A DNA stretch of 45,428 nucleotides, taken from NCBI GenBank assembly GCA_902551695.1, contig CACDEI010000008.1:1-45428 (forward strand). Reading direction: 5' to 3'. Shown here piece by piece: positions 1 through 8,328 of the stretch. The stretch's first letter is position 1, and the number at the start of each line of letters is the position of its first letter. The notes beneath the pieces are model-generated. The model was not told the DNA's origin. It did not search any database and was given only the letters and a program-made list of their open reading frames with translations. A program made the translations under genes and the position numbers. This DNA is from an uncultured Pseudomonadota bacterium (GTDB lineage: Bacteria; Pseudomonadota; Gammaproteobacteria; Ga0077536).

Positions 1-1978
1 GTTTGGAGGTATGTACTCCATAGTTAAAGCCTAACGCCTGCGGCGTCCCAACACCCGTTCCGGCAAAGAAACCGCTGAAGTCGGCTCTATGTGTGTTCCC
101 TGTGGAATTGATTGCGATTCCGTTTGGTCCAACAAAGGTGTTTCCCGTTAACACCAGGTCACCAAATAAGTTGTGCGTCTCTGATATGTGCGACAAACTC
201 GCTTCCAAGCTACCATAACCGTTACTAAAATCGAATAGAATCTTCCCTGAAGTCAACCCTAATCCTAATTCATTCGGATCAGACGAAGTAGAGCGCGTGC
301 CGCCGGTTAGGTCGTAACGAGCTAATTGGTTGGAACTTATCTGGACCCTATTACCAGTAATTACATGTTCGCTTTGAAAGCCCACCAGTTCCCTAAGGAT
401 GTTGCTTCTTACTATACCGCTAGGAGAAGCATCTATATCTAGTACGAAGCCATTTTGCCAGCGTCCAAATGAAAGGAATCCATCGGGGCTGATGTTTCCG
501 TCAACAAATTCTGCAGGGTTAGAGGAAAGTCTAGTTAGCTTGTTTTGGGATATCGAGTTTATAGCATTCAGGCCAGCGTCACCCAACGCGGAATTCGTTT
601 CTTTTAGGCTGATTAATCCCAAACGAACTACCTCAAAATCTGCTATAAAAAACCCAAGAAATGACTCGCCAAGAAACGTGTCTAGGGCTAACCCGCCTAC
701 TGGTTGATCGTTCTTGAAGAAAATAGTTCCGTCATTCGTGGCGAAGGTGATCGGTGCCTGTCTTTCTTCCGTAAAGCTTCCGAAATTTAGCGTTATGTCT
801 TGCAGGCCTGACACCCCTATTACAGTTTCGCTCACGAATCTCGCATCAAACCTGTTGTTACTACTGCCTTGTATCACTTCGAATTGACCATCCGAATCGG
901 TTTGTTCACCTGCAGCAAAAGCGCCTAACCCTAATTCTTTTTTTGTATCGGAGGATTCTCCGACGGTTAGCTCTAACGTATTAGGCTTATCTGGTGCGCC
1001 AACACCCATCTCATTTTCATTAACGATCACCTCAAAAAAGGCTTCCTCTCCACCGTCATCCTCTCTATTTGCGACGAAACCACGCTCTTCTTTCTCCCCG
1101 GTGAGAGAGGTACCGTCTTCTTCTCTGGGACCTGAGCGTCCTTCTCCTTCCGCTGGGTCAGAACGTGCTTCCCCCTCATTATCAGATTCAGCTAGTCCTA
1201 CACTTTCGTCGCCTTCCTCGGTCTCACCTTCTGCGAGGAGTGTGCTTTCTTCTTCTCCTTCCGAGTCGGTTTGTGCTTCTCCTCCTTCTTCTTCGCTTTC
1301 ACCATCCTCGTTTTCCTCTTCCCCTTGTTCTTCTTCTTGTTCTTCTTCCTCTTCTTCTTCTTGTTCTTCTTGGTTTTCACTTGCAGTATCTTGACGTTGA
1401 CCGAATCCGGGTATCTCAGCGCAAGTACTTCCGTTGCAGCTATAGGCTTGCCCAGGCTCAACAGGCCCACTAAAGGCCCCAGATGTGAGGTTCCAGACGC
1501 CACCGTATCCAGCGAGTTGCGTTCCACCAGCATCAGTATGCGTACATTTTCCTGAAGTTCCTCTAATGCCTATGCTAGCTACGGGGGTGGTTAATTGAAA
1601 ATTTTCTTTGTTAGATCGACCTATCAATCCAGTAACAAGCCTTATGCTGCCCTCCACCAAGTAGAAAAAACTTTTTTCAGAGCCGTCTACTGTCCCTTCA
1701 AAGTTATAATCTTCCAGGCGATACTGCGTGTTTGGTTGGAGCGCGACAAAACCTCCATCAGTAAAACGAATTTGAGTTCTTCCGTTGACCGTTCTAACAG
1801 ATTCTCCTGACTCGATGACGTCCCCTCTCGTCAAGGGACGGATTGCACCATCAGCGCTTGTAGCTTCAACTTGACCGTATGAATAAACGATTTTGCCCGC
1901 AATAGCATGAACTTTATCTACTGCGCTAAGTGAGCCAATAAAGGAGAGTATTAATAATCCTTTAGCTAACGAGTTCAT
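1..1978 (-). CDS. FecR-domain exported protein with acidic linker and TbpB-like C-terminal region (3' end missing)
   Basis: The reading frame is open from an ATG at 1978 to the window edge (about 659 residues, no stop seen). A signal peptide (about residues 1-25, ending in VHA) is followed by a FecR-like domain at about 30-140: a section about fixing a state (RPLTRGDVIESGESVRT), then RFTDGGFVALQPNTQY and TTPVASIGIRGTSG, typical of FecR domains in periplasmic or surface proteins rather than of sigma regulators. Residues about 201-246 are almost entirely Glu, Gln, Gly and Ser. The remainder is beta-rich; its last visible part (HRADFSGFFAG then ALGFNYG) resembles the closing strands of transferrin-binding-protein-type barrels. 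It starts 28 nt after the DUF560/Slam-like gene, so the two are probably one operon and it may be that protein's cargo. There is no lipobox. The cargo role and the barrel assignment are inference. Confidence 0.8.
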   Translation of the reverse strand, partial: MNSLAKGLLILSFIGSLSAVDKVHAIAGKIVYSYGQVEATSADGAIRPLTRGDVIESGESVRTVNGRTQIRFTDGGFVALQPNTQYRLEDYNFEGTVDGSEKSFFYLVEGSIRLVTGLIGRSNKENFQLTTPVASIGIRGTSGKCTHTDAGGTQLAGYGGVWNLTSGAFSGPVEPGQAYSCNGSTCAEIPGFGQRQDTASENQEEQEEEEEEEQEEEQGEEENEDGESEEEGGEAQTDSEGEEESTLLAEGETEEGDESVGLAESDNEGEARSDPAEGEGRSGPREEDGTSLTGEKEERGFVANREDDGGEEAFFEVIVNENEMGVGAPDKPNTLELTVGESSDTKKELGLGAFAAGEQTDSDGQFEVIQGSSNNRFDARFVSETVIGVSGLQDITLNFGSFTEERQAPITFATNDGTIFFKNDQPVGGLALDTFLGESFLGFFIADFEVVRLGLISLKETNSALGDAGLNAINSISQNKLTRLSSNPAEFVDGNISPDGFLSFGRWQNGFVLDIDASPSGIVRSNILRELVGFQSEHVITGNRVQISSNQLARYDLTGGTRSTSSDPNELGLGLTSGKILFDFSNGYGSLEASLSHISETHNLFGDLVLTGNTFVGPNGIAINSTGNTHRADFSGFFAGTGVGTPQALGFNYGVHTSK
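1245..1378. repeat. Low-complexity tract encoding an acidic Glu/Gln linker
   Basis: The plus strand reads as runs of TTC, CTC and TTG triplets; on the coding minus strand these are GAA, GAG and CAA codons. They encode about 45 mostly acidic residues between the FecR domain and the C-terminal region of the FecR-domain protein. The triplet bias makes long spurious open frames on both strands, including a Lys-rich one, which are not genes. Replication slippage could vary its length between strains. Confidence 0.75.
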
Positions 1979-2006
1979 CTAATCTACCTCAGTCAAATAT
2001 TTATTG

Positions 2007-3377
2007 TTAGAAGTCATATCGAGCAGTCACCATTACTTCCAACCTGTCATAGTCATTCGTTAGAATATTCGAGTCATTGTCGTTATAAACAACAGTTGGG
2101 CTAATACTTAGCTGGTTATTGTATTGAAATCTATAACCTAAAGATAAATCAAAAAAAGAATCATGCCTGCGTACCAGAAAAATGGGGTCTCCTGTTTCGT
2201 ATAAACTTCTCTGATAAGTAAATGCGCCGAAGGTTGTTTGTCTGTCTGATAATTGGTAGCTGATCCCAATCCTGCCGCCAAATAAGTTTTTCCCAAAATG
2301 ATCTGCTCCCGTATCGGCACGCTCGTCCTCTATACCGCCGAAAATACCTCCAAAAATGATCGGGGTTCCCTTGATATCCGTGAAGGCGTGCCCATAATTT
2401 AAGCCGGCTAAGCTGCGATTTACATCTCGAATACTTTGTTTAGGGTTACGCATAGCAGAGAATTGAAAATAAGCGGAAATTTGATCTTTTTCAGTGGCCG
2501 CGTATTGCCATTCGGTAGAAATACCAGCTGTTTTTCGGTCTGCCCTTGCTAGGCCGCCTGCGTCTAATCTCATCATGCTGGCGTCGGCTGCGATACTGAA
2601 GTTGTGCTTTTCTCGTTCTAGTCTAAATCCTGCTCTGCCAGCTGCAGTATGAGAAGTGAAGTCATTTTGATGAGTTGTATGTCTGTCTCCGAGCTGCGCA
2701 CTACCGAAGGCACTTAATCCAAGGTCGTTATTCAGTGGTTTTGACAAACTTAATCCCAGTGAACCACTCAAAATCGGGCTATTTTGAGTCCCTCCCAAGG
2801 CAAAGGGTATGCCAGGTGCAATTGGTATCGTCATCGATTTTTCATCGGTAGCCCCATTTATATTTGTATCGTAACCCATTGCGAGAGCAACCCATGGTCT
2901 TACGGTGAGTCTAGTGCGGTCGTGAAATAACTCAATTCCAGACAAGTAGCGATCGATAGTTTGCCGAGCTTCTGGAGGAATATCCTCTAATTCCCTAGCT
3001 TTTTGAAACTCCTTCTTGGCGTCATCAGTTTCTCCGAGGGAGAGATACGCCTTCGCAAGTTCCGCTCTAGCGGGTCCGTGTTCTGGGAAGGTGTCAACGA
3101 CTCTTTCAAGGGCAAATATAGCTTCTACGGTTCTTCCGGTATCTTGCGCAGCGAGCGCAAAAACATAGTCAAAAGCTGCTTCTCCTTCGAGACTGGCTTG
3201 GTAAGGTTTCAACAGATCATAAGCTTCTTCAGCCTTACCAGAATCAATGAGCATTTGAGCTTTTTCTAAAGGGTTCGAAGCTTCTTGACTAATAGAGAGT
3301 CCAGGCAGCAAAAAAAGGAGTATAAAAGGAAGATAGAATCTGGCTTTCATAGTAAAAAGTCGTGAGATCGGAATCAT
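2007..3377 (-). CDS. TPR plus outer-membrane beta-barrel protein of the DUF560/Slam (surface lipoprotein assembly modifier) type
   Basis: A 456-residue exported protein. After a signal peptide (MKARFYLPFILLFLL followed by a PGLSIS cleavage region) come TPR-like helical repeats at about residues 35-150, then a barrel of alternating strands to the C-terminal Phe (ending TARYDF), as expected for BAM-assembled outer-membrane proteins. The end, with PTVVYNDNDSNI then YDRLEV, matches the conserved SNI-x-x-YDR-like close of DUF560/Slam barrels. That family exports TbpB-like or soluble cargo across the outer membrane (type XI secretion). The next gene in the operon, a FecR-domain protein, is a plausible cargo. 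Start: ATG at 3377; a second ATG at 3350 gives the more typical signal peptide, and neither has a strong ribosome-binding site. It could instead be another TPR-barrel porin. Confidence 0.75.
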   Translation of the reverse strand: MIPISRLFTMKARFYLPFILLFLLPGLSISQEASNPLEKAQMLIDSGKAEEAYDLLKPYQASLEGEAAFDYVFALAAQDTGRTVEAIFALERVVDTFPEHGPARAELAKAYLSLGETDDAKKEFQKARELEDIPPEARQTIDRYLSGIELFHDRTRLTVRPWVALAMGYDTNINGATDEKSMTIPIAPGIPFALGGTQNSPILSGSLGLSLSKPLNNDLGLSAFGSAQLGDRHTTHQNDFTSHTAAGRAGFRLEREKHNFSIAADASMMRLDAGGLARADRKTAGISTEWQYAATEKDQISAYFQFSAMRNPKQSIRDVNRSLAGLNYGHAFTDIKGTPIIFGGIFGGIEDERADTGADHFGKNLFGGRIGISYQLSDRQTTFGAFTYQRSLYETGDPIFLVRRHDSFFDLSLGYRFQYNNQLSISPTVVYNDNDSNILTNDYDRLEVMVTARYDF

Positions 3378-3477
3378 CAGGTCTTTATAAAGTATTTTCC
3401 TAGAAATTCACTACCTTGATTCTCGCACAGAAAACTTTCTTTATCCAATTGGTAGTACTTTGGTTAACCAAAAATTT

Positions 3478-4272
3478 TTAAAGCCCCTTGAAATCAGGTT
3501 TTCTTTTCTCAGCAAAAGCTGTAACACCCTCTTTAAAATCAGCTCGTTTGGCGCAGTCAGCAAACATTTCCGCTTCCATCTGCAATTGGGACTCAAACTG
3601 CGCTTCTAGCGAGTTGTACAACAAACGTTTAGTATTCCCGTATACATGGGTTGGACCATTTGCCAGTCTGTGAGCCAGCTTTTCTGTCTCCTCTTCTAAT
3701 GCACCGGGAGATGCAACGAAATTTATCATACCCATCGCTTCAGCCTGTTCCGCGGTATAGCGATTGCCAAGTAACGCTATTTCCATTGCTTTTTTTACAC
3801 CGACTGCTCTAGGAAGATGAAAAGTTCCAGAGCCATCTGGGGAAGTTCCAATATGACAATAAGCTAAGGTGAAGAAGGCGTCGGAATCTGCAATCACGAG
3901 ATCTGCAGCTAAAGCTAGGCTTACACCAGCACCCGCTGCTGCTCCTTCGACACTGGCTATCACGGGTTTGGCCATCCGGCGCATCGCAAACATTATAGGA
4001 TGTAAGTCGTGTATCCTATTCAAAAAATAATTCTTTGTATCCTTAGGATCCTGATCGAGAGTCTCTTTCATGGACTTGACATCTCCGCCAGCCATGAAAT
4101 GGCCTCCAGCACCCTTTAGCACTACACACCGTACAGTCTCATCATTTTCCGCATCCAATAGGCTATCGCGTAATAACGAGCGCATTTCCAAGCTGAGTGC
4201 GTTTCTAGTATCTGGCCTGTTAAAAAGTAGTGTTGTTATAGTTTCATTTTTTTGGACTATGAGGTCTGCCAT
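3478..4272 (-). CDS. Enoyl-CoA hydratase/isomerase family protein (crotonase fold)
   Basis: 264 residues, the usual crotonase length. The N-terminal half has the oxyanion-hole segments GHFMAGGDVKSM (about 60-70) and VEGAAAGAGVSLALAADLVIA (about 108-128). The position that is Glu in classical hydratases reads HIGTSPDGSGTFHLPRAVG, with Asp-Gly-Ser instead, closer to isomerase- or dehydratase-like members than to enoyl-CoA hydratase proper. The C-terminus FAEKRKPDFKG is a standard family ending. Substrate unknown. It lies on the minus strand about 100 nt upstream of the Slam-like gene and is divergent from another crotonase at 4407, suggesting a shared control region (4273-4406). Confidence 0.85.
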   Translation of the reverse strand: MADLIVQKNETITTLLFNRPDTRNALSLEMRSLLRDSLLDAENDETVRCVVLKGAGGHFMAGGDVKSMKETLDQDPKDTKNYFLNRIHDLHPIMFAMRRMAKPVIASVEGAAAGAGVSLALAADLVIADSDAFFTLAYCHIGTSPDGSGTFHLPRAVGVKKAMEIALLGNRYTAEQAEAMGMINFVASPGALEEETEKLAHRLANGPTHVYGNTKRLLYNSLEAQFESQLQMEAEMFADCAKRADFKEGVTAFAEKRKPDFKGL

Positions 4273-4406
4273 TTCTTATTCCCATATTAATTCTGTCTCT
4301 GTTTAAATTTAAGATTTCTATCCTATTTTCTTTTGAGGCATTATATTCCACATTGCGTTAACCTTTAATAATATAAGCATCATTAACAATACAGTGAGAA
4401 TCAAAA

Positions 4407-5216
4407 ATGCTCAAACGATATGAGAAATATAAAGAACTTGTTCTAGACAGTCCGGGAGAGGGGATTTTGCGCATTACTCTGGACAAGCCAGAGAGTCTGA
4501 ATTCTCTCGATAAAAATGGTCATAGAGAGCTGACTTACATTTGGAGAGATATAGATGAGGATGAGAATGTAAGTGTGGTGATATTAACGGGAAGAGGGCG
4601 AGCATTTTCCGCCGGCGGTGACTTTGGCATGATAGAAGACATGATTAATGATCACAAAGACAGAGCACGTGCTTGGAAGGAAGCTCGAGATCTGGTCTAT
4701 AACATAATCAATTGTTCGAAACCGATAGTGTCTGCGATTAATGGGGTCGCTGTTGGTGCTGGTTTAGTTGCCGGATTATTGGCTGATATTTCAATCGCGG
4801 GCAAGTCAGCAAAAATAGTAGACGGGCATACCAGGTTGGGTGTTGCTGCAGGTGATTCGGCTGTGATAAATTGGCCGCTGCTCTGTGGCATGGCGAAAGC
4901 TAAGTATCATTTACTGCTTTGTGAGCCCATGGATGGAGAGGAAGCGGAGCGAATAGGAATGGTTTCTCTCTGTGTTCAGGACAGTGAACTTCAAGCGAAA
5001 GCAGAGCAGGTGGCGTCTCGTCTAAGAGACAGTGCTCCGGCGGCGGTCAGGTGGACGAAGTACGCTTTAAACAATTGGTACCGCATGGCAGGCCCGAGTT
5101 TCGATGCTTCCACAGCGTTGGAAATGTTAGGTTTTACTACACCGGAAGCAGAAGAAGGGTTGCGGTCTCACCTAGAAAAGCGCAAACCTAATTTTGACCT
5201 AGATTCTCCTGTCTGA
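4407..5216 (+). CDS. Enoyl-CoA hydratase/isomerase family protein (crotonase fold)
   Basis: 269 residues with both oxyanion-hole elements: [15 protein letters not shown] (about 62-75) and [21 protein letters not shown] (about 111-131). The acid/base position is in [21 protein letters not shown], so the two catalytic Glu residues of mitochondrial-type enoyl-CoA hydratase are not both evident. It ends [14 protein letters not shown]. The protein is only distantly similar to the crotonase on the opposite strand, so this is not a recent duplication. Its 3' end converges on the alpha/beta hydrolase gene with a 39-nt gap. Four crotonase genes in the window point to acyl-CoA degradation of several substrates; the specific substrate is not readable. 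Confidence 0.85.
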   Translation: MLKRYEKYKELVLDSPGEGILRITLDKPESLNSLDKNGHRELTYIWRDIDEDENVSVVILTGRGRAFSAGGDFGMIEDMINDHKDRARAWKEARDLVYNIINCSKPIVSAINGVAVGAGLVAGLLADISIAGKSAKIVDGHTRLGVAAGDSAVINWPLLCGMAKAKYHLLLCEPMDGEEAERIGMVSLCVQDSELQAKAEQVASRLRDSAPAAVRWTKYALNNWYRMAGPSFDASTALEMLGFTTPEAEEGLRSHLEKRKPNFDLDSPV

Positions 5217-5255
5217 GATTGTGGAGGTAATCAAAGATCCTATTGCCAGTTATTT

Positions 5256-6191
5256 CTAGGCCAGCTCGTTAAGCCAAGTGTCGAAAATGATTTCTAATGA
5301 TTTTACGAAGGATTTTGGCTGATCCAGCATTATATGGTGGGCGGCTTTCGGAATTTCAGTTACCAAAGAATCTTTTGGCATTAAGGTGCGCATATATTGG
5401 GCAGTTTCTTTGTTTACTAAAGCGCTTTTTTCTCCATAGAGAAAAGCGATCTTAGATTTTGCGTTTTGGAGGTGTTGATCGAAAGGTTCTTCCCATCTGC
5501 TGCCCCCCATTGCACCGACATCAAATTTCCAAGTCCATCCTCTCTCGGTTTTTTTTATGGAGTGGCGTGCGATGAACTCAAGGATGTAGTCATTTTTGCA
5601 CTCTTGCGGTGGGAGTAGCTTGAACCTTTCTAGCGCGATCTCGAAAGATGGGTAATGTCGCTCAATTTTAAGGGCTCGGCGGGGGGTTTTGGATAGATCA
5701 GTGTCAGGTCTGTATAGTGGTGAATCAACGATCACAGTGCCAGCGACATCTTGGCCATAGTCCGCTGCGAAACGCATGCTCATATATCCCCCAAAAGAAT
5801 GCCCTACGAGAAACCGAGGTTGGCGTCCAGAAAAACAACTATCTAGCACGGAAAGAATTTCGTTACTTCTTGCCGATGCTGAATATTTGGTTCGCCTGCC
5901 GCTATCGCCCATTCCTGATAGGTCAATTGCTGCAACATCGTAATCGGTTAAAAGCGGGGCAACAAATCTCCACCAGTTGGCATGGGCTCCTCCTCCGTGG
6001 ACGAGGAGGATTCCTGCTTTGATTTTTTCTGCGCTTGACTTTTTCCAGTGTAAAAAATGAATATCGCATCCTAGAACAGAGATGATTCTAGATTCAAAAG
6101 GAGAATTAATCGATTTGCGAAACCAGTCGGGAGCGTCTTTTTTAATATTGAGTTCTTTTGCGGACCAATCTATTTCGGAGGTTGAGGCCAT
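5256..6191 (-). CDS. Alpha/beta-fold hydrolase
   Basis: 311 residues from ATG 6191. The nucleophile elbow is GHSFGG (about 131-136), preceded by the oxyanion-hole motif HGGGAH; a likely acid Asp lies in the later strands and the catalytic His is in AAHHIML near the C-terminus. It belongs with esterase, C-C hydrolase or haloperoxidase-like enzymes; no substrate can be assigned. No signal peptide, so cytoplasmic. Start choice: ATG 6191 has a ribosome-binding site (GAAGGA about 7 nt upstream); upstream in-frame ATG 6215 and TTG 6221 would only add residues without a good site. It is divergent from the crotonase at 6350 and may act with it in the same catabolic pathway (inference). Confidence 0.85.
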   Translation of the reverse strand: MASTSEIDWSAKELNIKKDAPDWFRKSINSPFESRIISVLGCDIHFLHWKKSSAEKIKAGILLVHGGGAHANWWRFVAPLLTDYDVAAIDLSGMGDSGRRTKYSASARSNEILSVLDSCFSGRQPRFLVGHSFGGYMSMRFAADYGQDVAGTVIVDSPLYRPDTDLSKTPRRALKIERHYPSFEIALERFKLLPPQECKNDYILEFIARHSIKKTERGWTWKFDVGAMGGSRWEEPFDQHLQNAKSKIAFLYGEKSALVNKETAQYMRTLMPKDSLVTEIPKAAHHIMLDQPKSFVKSLEIIFDTWLNELA

Positions 6192-6250
6192 TGCTTTTCC
6201 TTCATCCCGGACCATATTCAATGGGGGAAATGTTTCCTGCGGGATTTAAC

Positions 6251-6286
6251 ACAGGAAGCTACCAAGCTGGGCTTTCCTGTTTTTTT
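6251..6286 (+). terminator. Intrinsic terminator-like hairpin in a divergent promoter region
   Basis: ACAGGAA at 6251-6257 pairs with TTCCTGT at 6274-6280, and a run of seven T follows directly. The shape is that of a Rho-independent terminator reading rightward. It sits between two divergent gene starts (6191 minus, 6350 plus), where no upstream plus-strand gene needs ending. It may act as a leader attenuator for the crotonase at 6350, or end a short or antisense RNA. Confidence 0.5.
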
Positions 6287-6349
6287 GTAACTTACTACCT
6301 TTTTAGTCTAGCATGTTATTTTATCGCATAAATGGAAGAGGTAAATAGT

Positions 6350-7147
6350 ATGTCTGTTTTGGATTACAAGGTGTCTGGTTATATTGGGATTGTTACACTT
6401 AATCGGCCAGAAGCAAAAAATGCAATCAACCCCGAGTTGGGCGTGAAGTTAGCGGATTTGTGGGAATCGATCAGGAACGATGACTCAATTCGAGTTGTGG
6501 TCTTAACTGGTGCCGGAGACGTGTTTTGCGCTGGTGCTGATCTTGGTCAACTGATTCCGCTTATGTCGGGTGGGCGGAAGGCCGAAAACGAGTGGGATGA
6601 GCGTATTCTGGCCGATAGCGATATCTTAGAACGGACGCTATTACGTAGTTTCGATGTCGAGAAGCCTGTAATAGCTGCTATTAATGGGCACGGTATAGCT
6701 GGAGGAATGGAGATTTTGCAGGGTACTGATATAAGGGTGAGCAGTCCTGTGGCGAAATTTGGAGTGCAAGAGGTCAAGTGGGCAATATTCCCAGCCGGTG
6801 GTTCCAGTGTTCGCCTACCGCGTCAGATGCCTTATTGTAAAGCGATGGAATTACTCCTTACAGGAGATTTAATAACTGCTGACCAAGCTTTGCAGCTTGG
6901 TTTCGTTAATTATGTTGAGAAAGACTTTTTTGAAAAATCTATGGAAATAGCCCAAAAGATAGCTTCGAATGGACCGGTGGCTGTAAAGGCTATCAGACGG
7001 TCTGCAAGAGCTTGTTTAGGAGTGCCTGAGCTTGAAGCCCTTAAAATCGAAACAGAAATATCAAGGCCAGTTTTTGCTACTGAGGATGCAAAGGAGGGAC
7101 CTAGAGCCTTTATGGAGAAGCGGCAGCCAGTCTACTTAGGTAAATAG
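6350..7147 (+). CDS. Enoyl-CoA hydratase/isomerase family protein (crotonase fold)
   Basis: 265 residues. Oxyanion-hole segments GAGDVFCAGADLGQL and INGHGIAGGMEILQGTDIRVS are clear; the later catalytic region is EVKWAIFPAGGSSVRLPRQM, where the first Glu of classical hydratases appears as the E of QEVKW. The ending FMEKRQPVYLGK is typical. Start: an ATG at 6332 is in frame, but ATG 6350 has GGAAGAGG at the right distance and fits the family N-terminus (MSVLDYKVSGYIGIVTLNRP). It converges with the amidohydrolase gene, 17 nt between stops. Substrate unknown; probably part of the catabolic set on both sides. Confidence 0.87.
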   Translation: MSVLDYKVSGYIGIVTLNRPEAKNAINPELGVKLADLWESIRNDDSIRVVVLTGAGDVFCAGADLGQLIPLMSGGRKAENEWDERILADSDILERTLLRSFDVEKPVIAAINGHGIAGGMEILQGTDIRVSSPVAKFGVQEVKWAIFPAGGSSVRLPRQMPYCKAMELLLTGDLITADQALQLGFVNYVEKDFFEKSMEIAQKIASNGPVAVKAIRRSARACLGVPELEALKIETEISRPVFATEDAKEGPRAFMEKRQPVYLGK

Positions 7148-7164
7148 AAAGTAGGTTAATAGAG

Positions 7165-8316
7165 TTAGGCTAGCCCGTAGAAACGAATAGCATTTCCGCC
7201 GAGCACTTTTTGTTGCGACTCCTCACTGGTTCCCGATAAATTGGTTTTAATCTCTTCTAATACTCCATAGCTAGCATCTACGTGAGGATAGTCTGAAGCC
7301 CAAACAAAGTAGTCGTCTCCCATGTGGTTGACGATTGCACCTGTGAGCGTTTCATCTGGGTCTGCTGACACTATGCATTGCCTGTAGAAGTAGTCACTCG
7401 GTTTTTGCTTTAAGGGAGTTGTGCTCCTGACGACTTCGAATTTGTGATCCATACGGTCTAGCCATGCCGAGATCCAATTAGCGCCTGATTCCAGTACTGC
7501 TACTTTAAGCTGGGGAAATTTCTCCAATATTCCCAGGGATAGAAGTTCAGTGAAGGCTGCCATTACGTCAATTGCCAGGAACGAAAAATCAAATAGTCCA
7601 AATCGATAAGCGTTTTCAGAGGTTGGATCAAAGTAATGGTGACTCCTCTCGTCTCGTACTACCACATGAAAGCTTACTGGGAGATTTAAGTCCTGAGCCG
7701 TCTCCCAGACAGGATCAAGATCTGGATGATCAAAATGTCGCATAGCGCGAGGTTTTAAATCTGGCGAAATGAAAACTCCTTTACAGCCATCATTAGCGGC
7801 TCGTTTCATTTCTTTCACTGCCAAAAAAGGATCCAATAGTGAAATGTGAGCGATTGGGATGAGTCTTTTTTTGTCATAACTGCAAAAGTCTACCAGCCAA
7901 CGGTTATATGCCCGAGTGTATGCCGCTGCAAGTTTGGCATCTTGCACCTTTCCTTCCCAGCAGATCCCAACAGTGGGATAAAGCAGTGAGATGTCAATCC
8001 CCTCTTTATCCATCACTTTTAAGCGTTCGTCCGGTAAATAGGAACCGGTTGGGCAACCGTCTTCGTAGGTTAGAATCTTATTCCTCCGCAGGAGTACCTC
8101 AGGGTCATGATCAATCCCTCCAAGGAGAGCTGTCCTATTCCTAACAACTTCTAAAGGTTTACCATCGATCAAAATCACCTCTCCCGATTCTTCTGTAACA
8201 AATTCGATAGCTCGTTTTTTAAACTTGGGTTCTAGGTACTCTTTCCAAGTGTTCCTTGGCTCAAGGATGTGTCCATCAACATCGACAGTTAGTGTTTTTT
8301 TTGTAATGTTTTGCAT
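7165..8316 (-). CDS. Amidohydrolase family protein (amidohydrolase_2, metal-dependent TIM barrel)
   Basis: 383 residues. The metal-binding N-terminal motif of ACMSD-like amidohydrolases is DVDGHILEP (about 12-20; here Asp-Gly-His replaces the usual second His). Barrel landmarks follow: ISPDLKPRAMRHFDHPDLDPVW, the His in LPVSFHVVV, and the C-terminal catalytic Asp in WASDYPHVDA, all characteristic of this family, whose members decarboxylate or hydrolyse aromatic and cyclic carboxylates. The gene lies 12 nt after the acyl-CoA dehydrogenase at 8329-9465 on the same strand, so they are probably cotranscribed and linked in one degradation pathway. Exact reaction not assignable. Confidence 0.87.
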   Translation of the reverse strand: MQNITKKTLTVDVDGHILEPRNTWKEYLEPKFKKRAIEFVTEESGEVILIDGKPLEVVRNRTALLGGIDHDPEVLLRRNKILTYEDGCPTGSYLPDERLKVMDKEGIDISLLYPTVGICWEGKVQDAKLAAAYTRAYNRWLVDFCSYDKKRLIPIAHISLLDPFLAVKEMKRAANDGCKGVFISPDLKPRAMRHFDHPDLDPVWETAQDLNLPVSFHVVVRDERSHHYFDPTSENAYRFGLFDFSFLAIDVMAAFTELLSLGILEKFPQLKVAVLESGANWISAWLDRMDHKFEVVRSTTPLKQKPSDYFYRQCIVSADPDETLTGAIVNHMGDDYFVWASDYPHVDASYGVLEEIKTNLSGTSEESQQKVLGGNAIRFYGLA

Positions 8317-8328
8317 GATCTTTATCTT

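Noticed and set aside
1198-1533. Lys-rich open frame on the minus strand
   Set aside because: It is the same GAA/GAG triplet tract read in another frame; the FecR-protein frame is open over the whole region and has family motifs.
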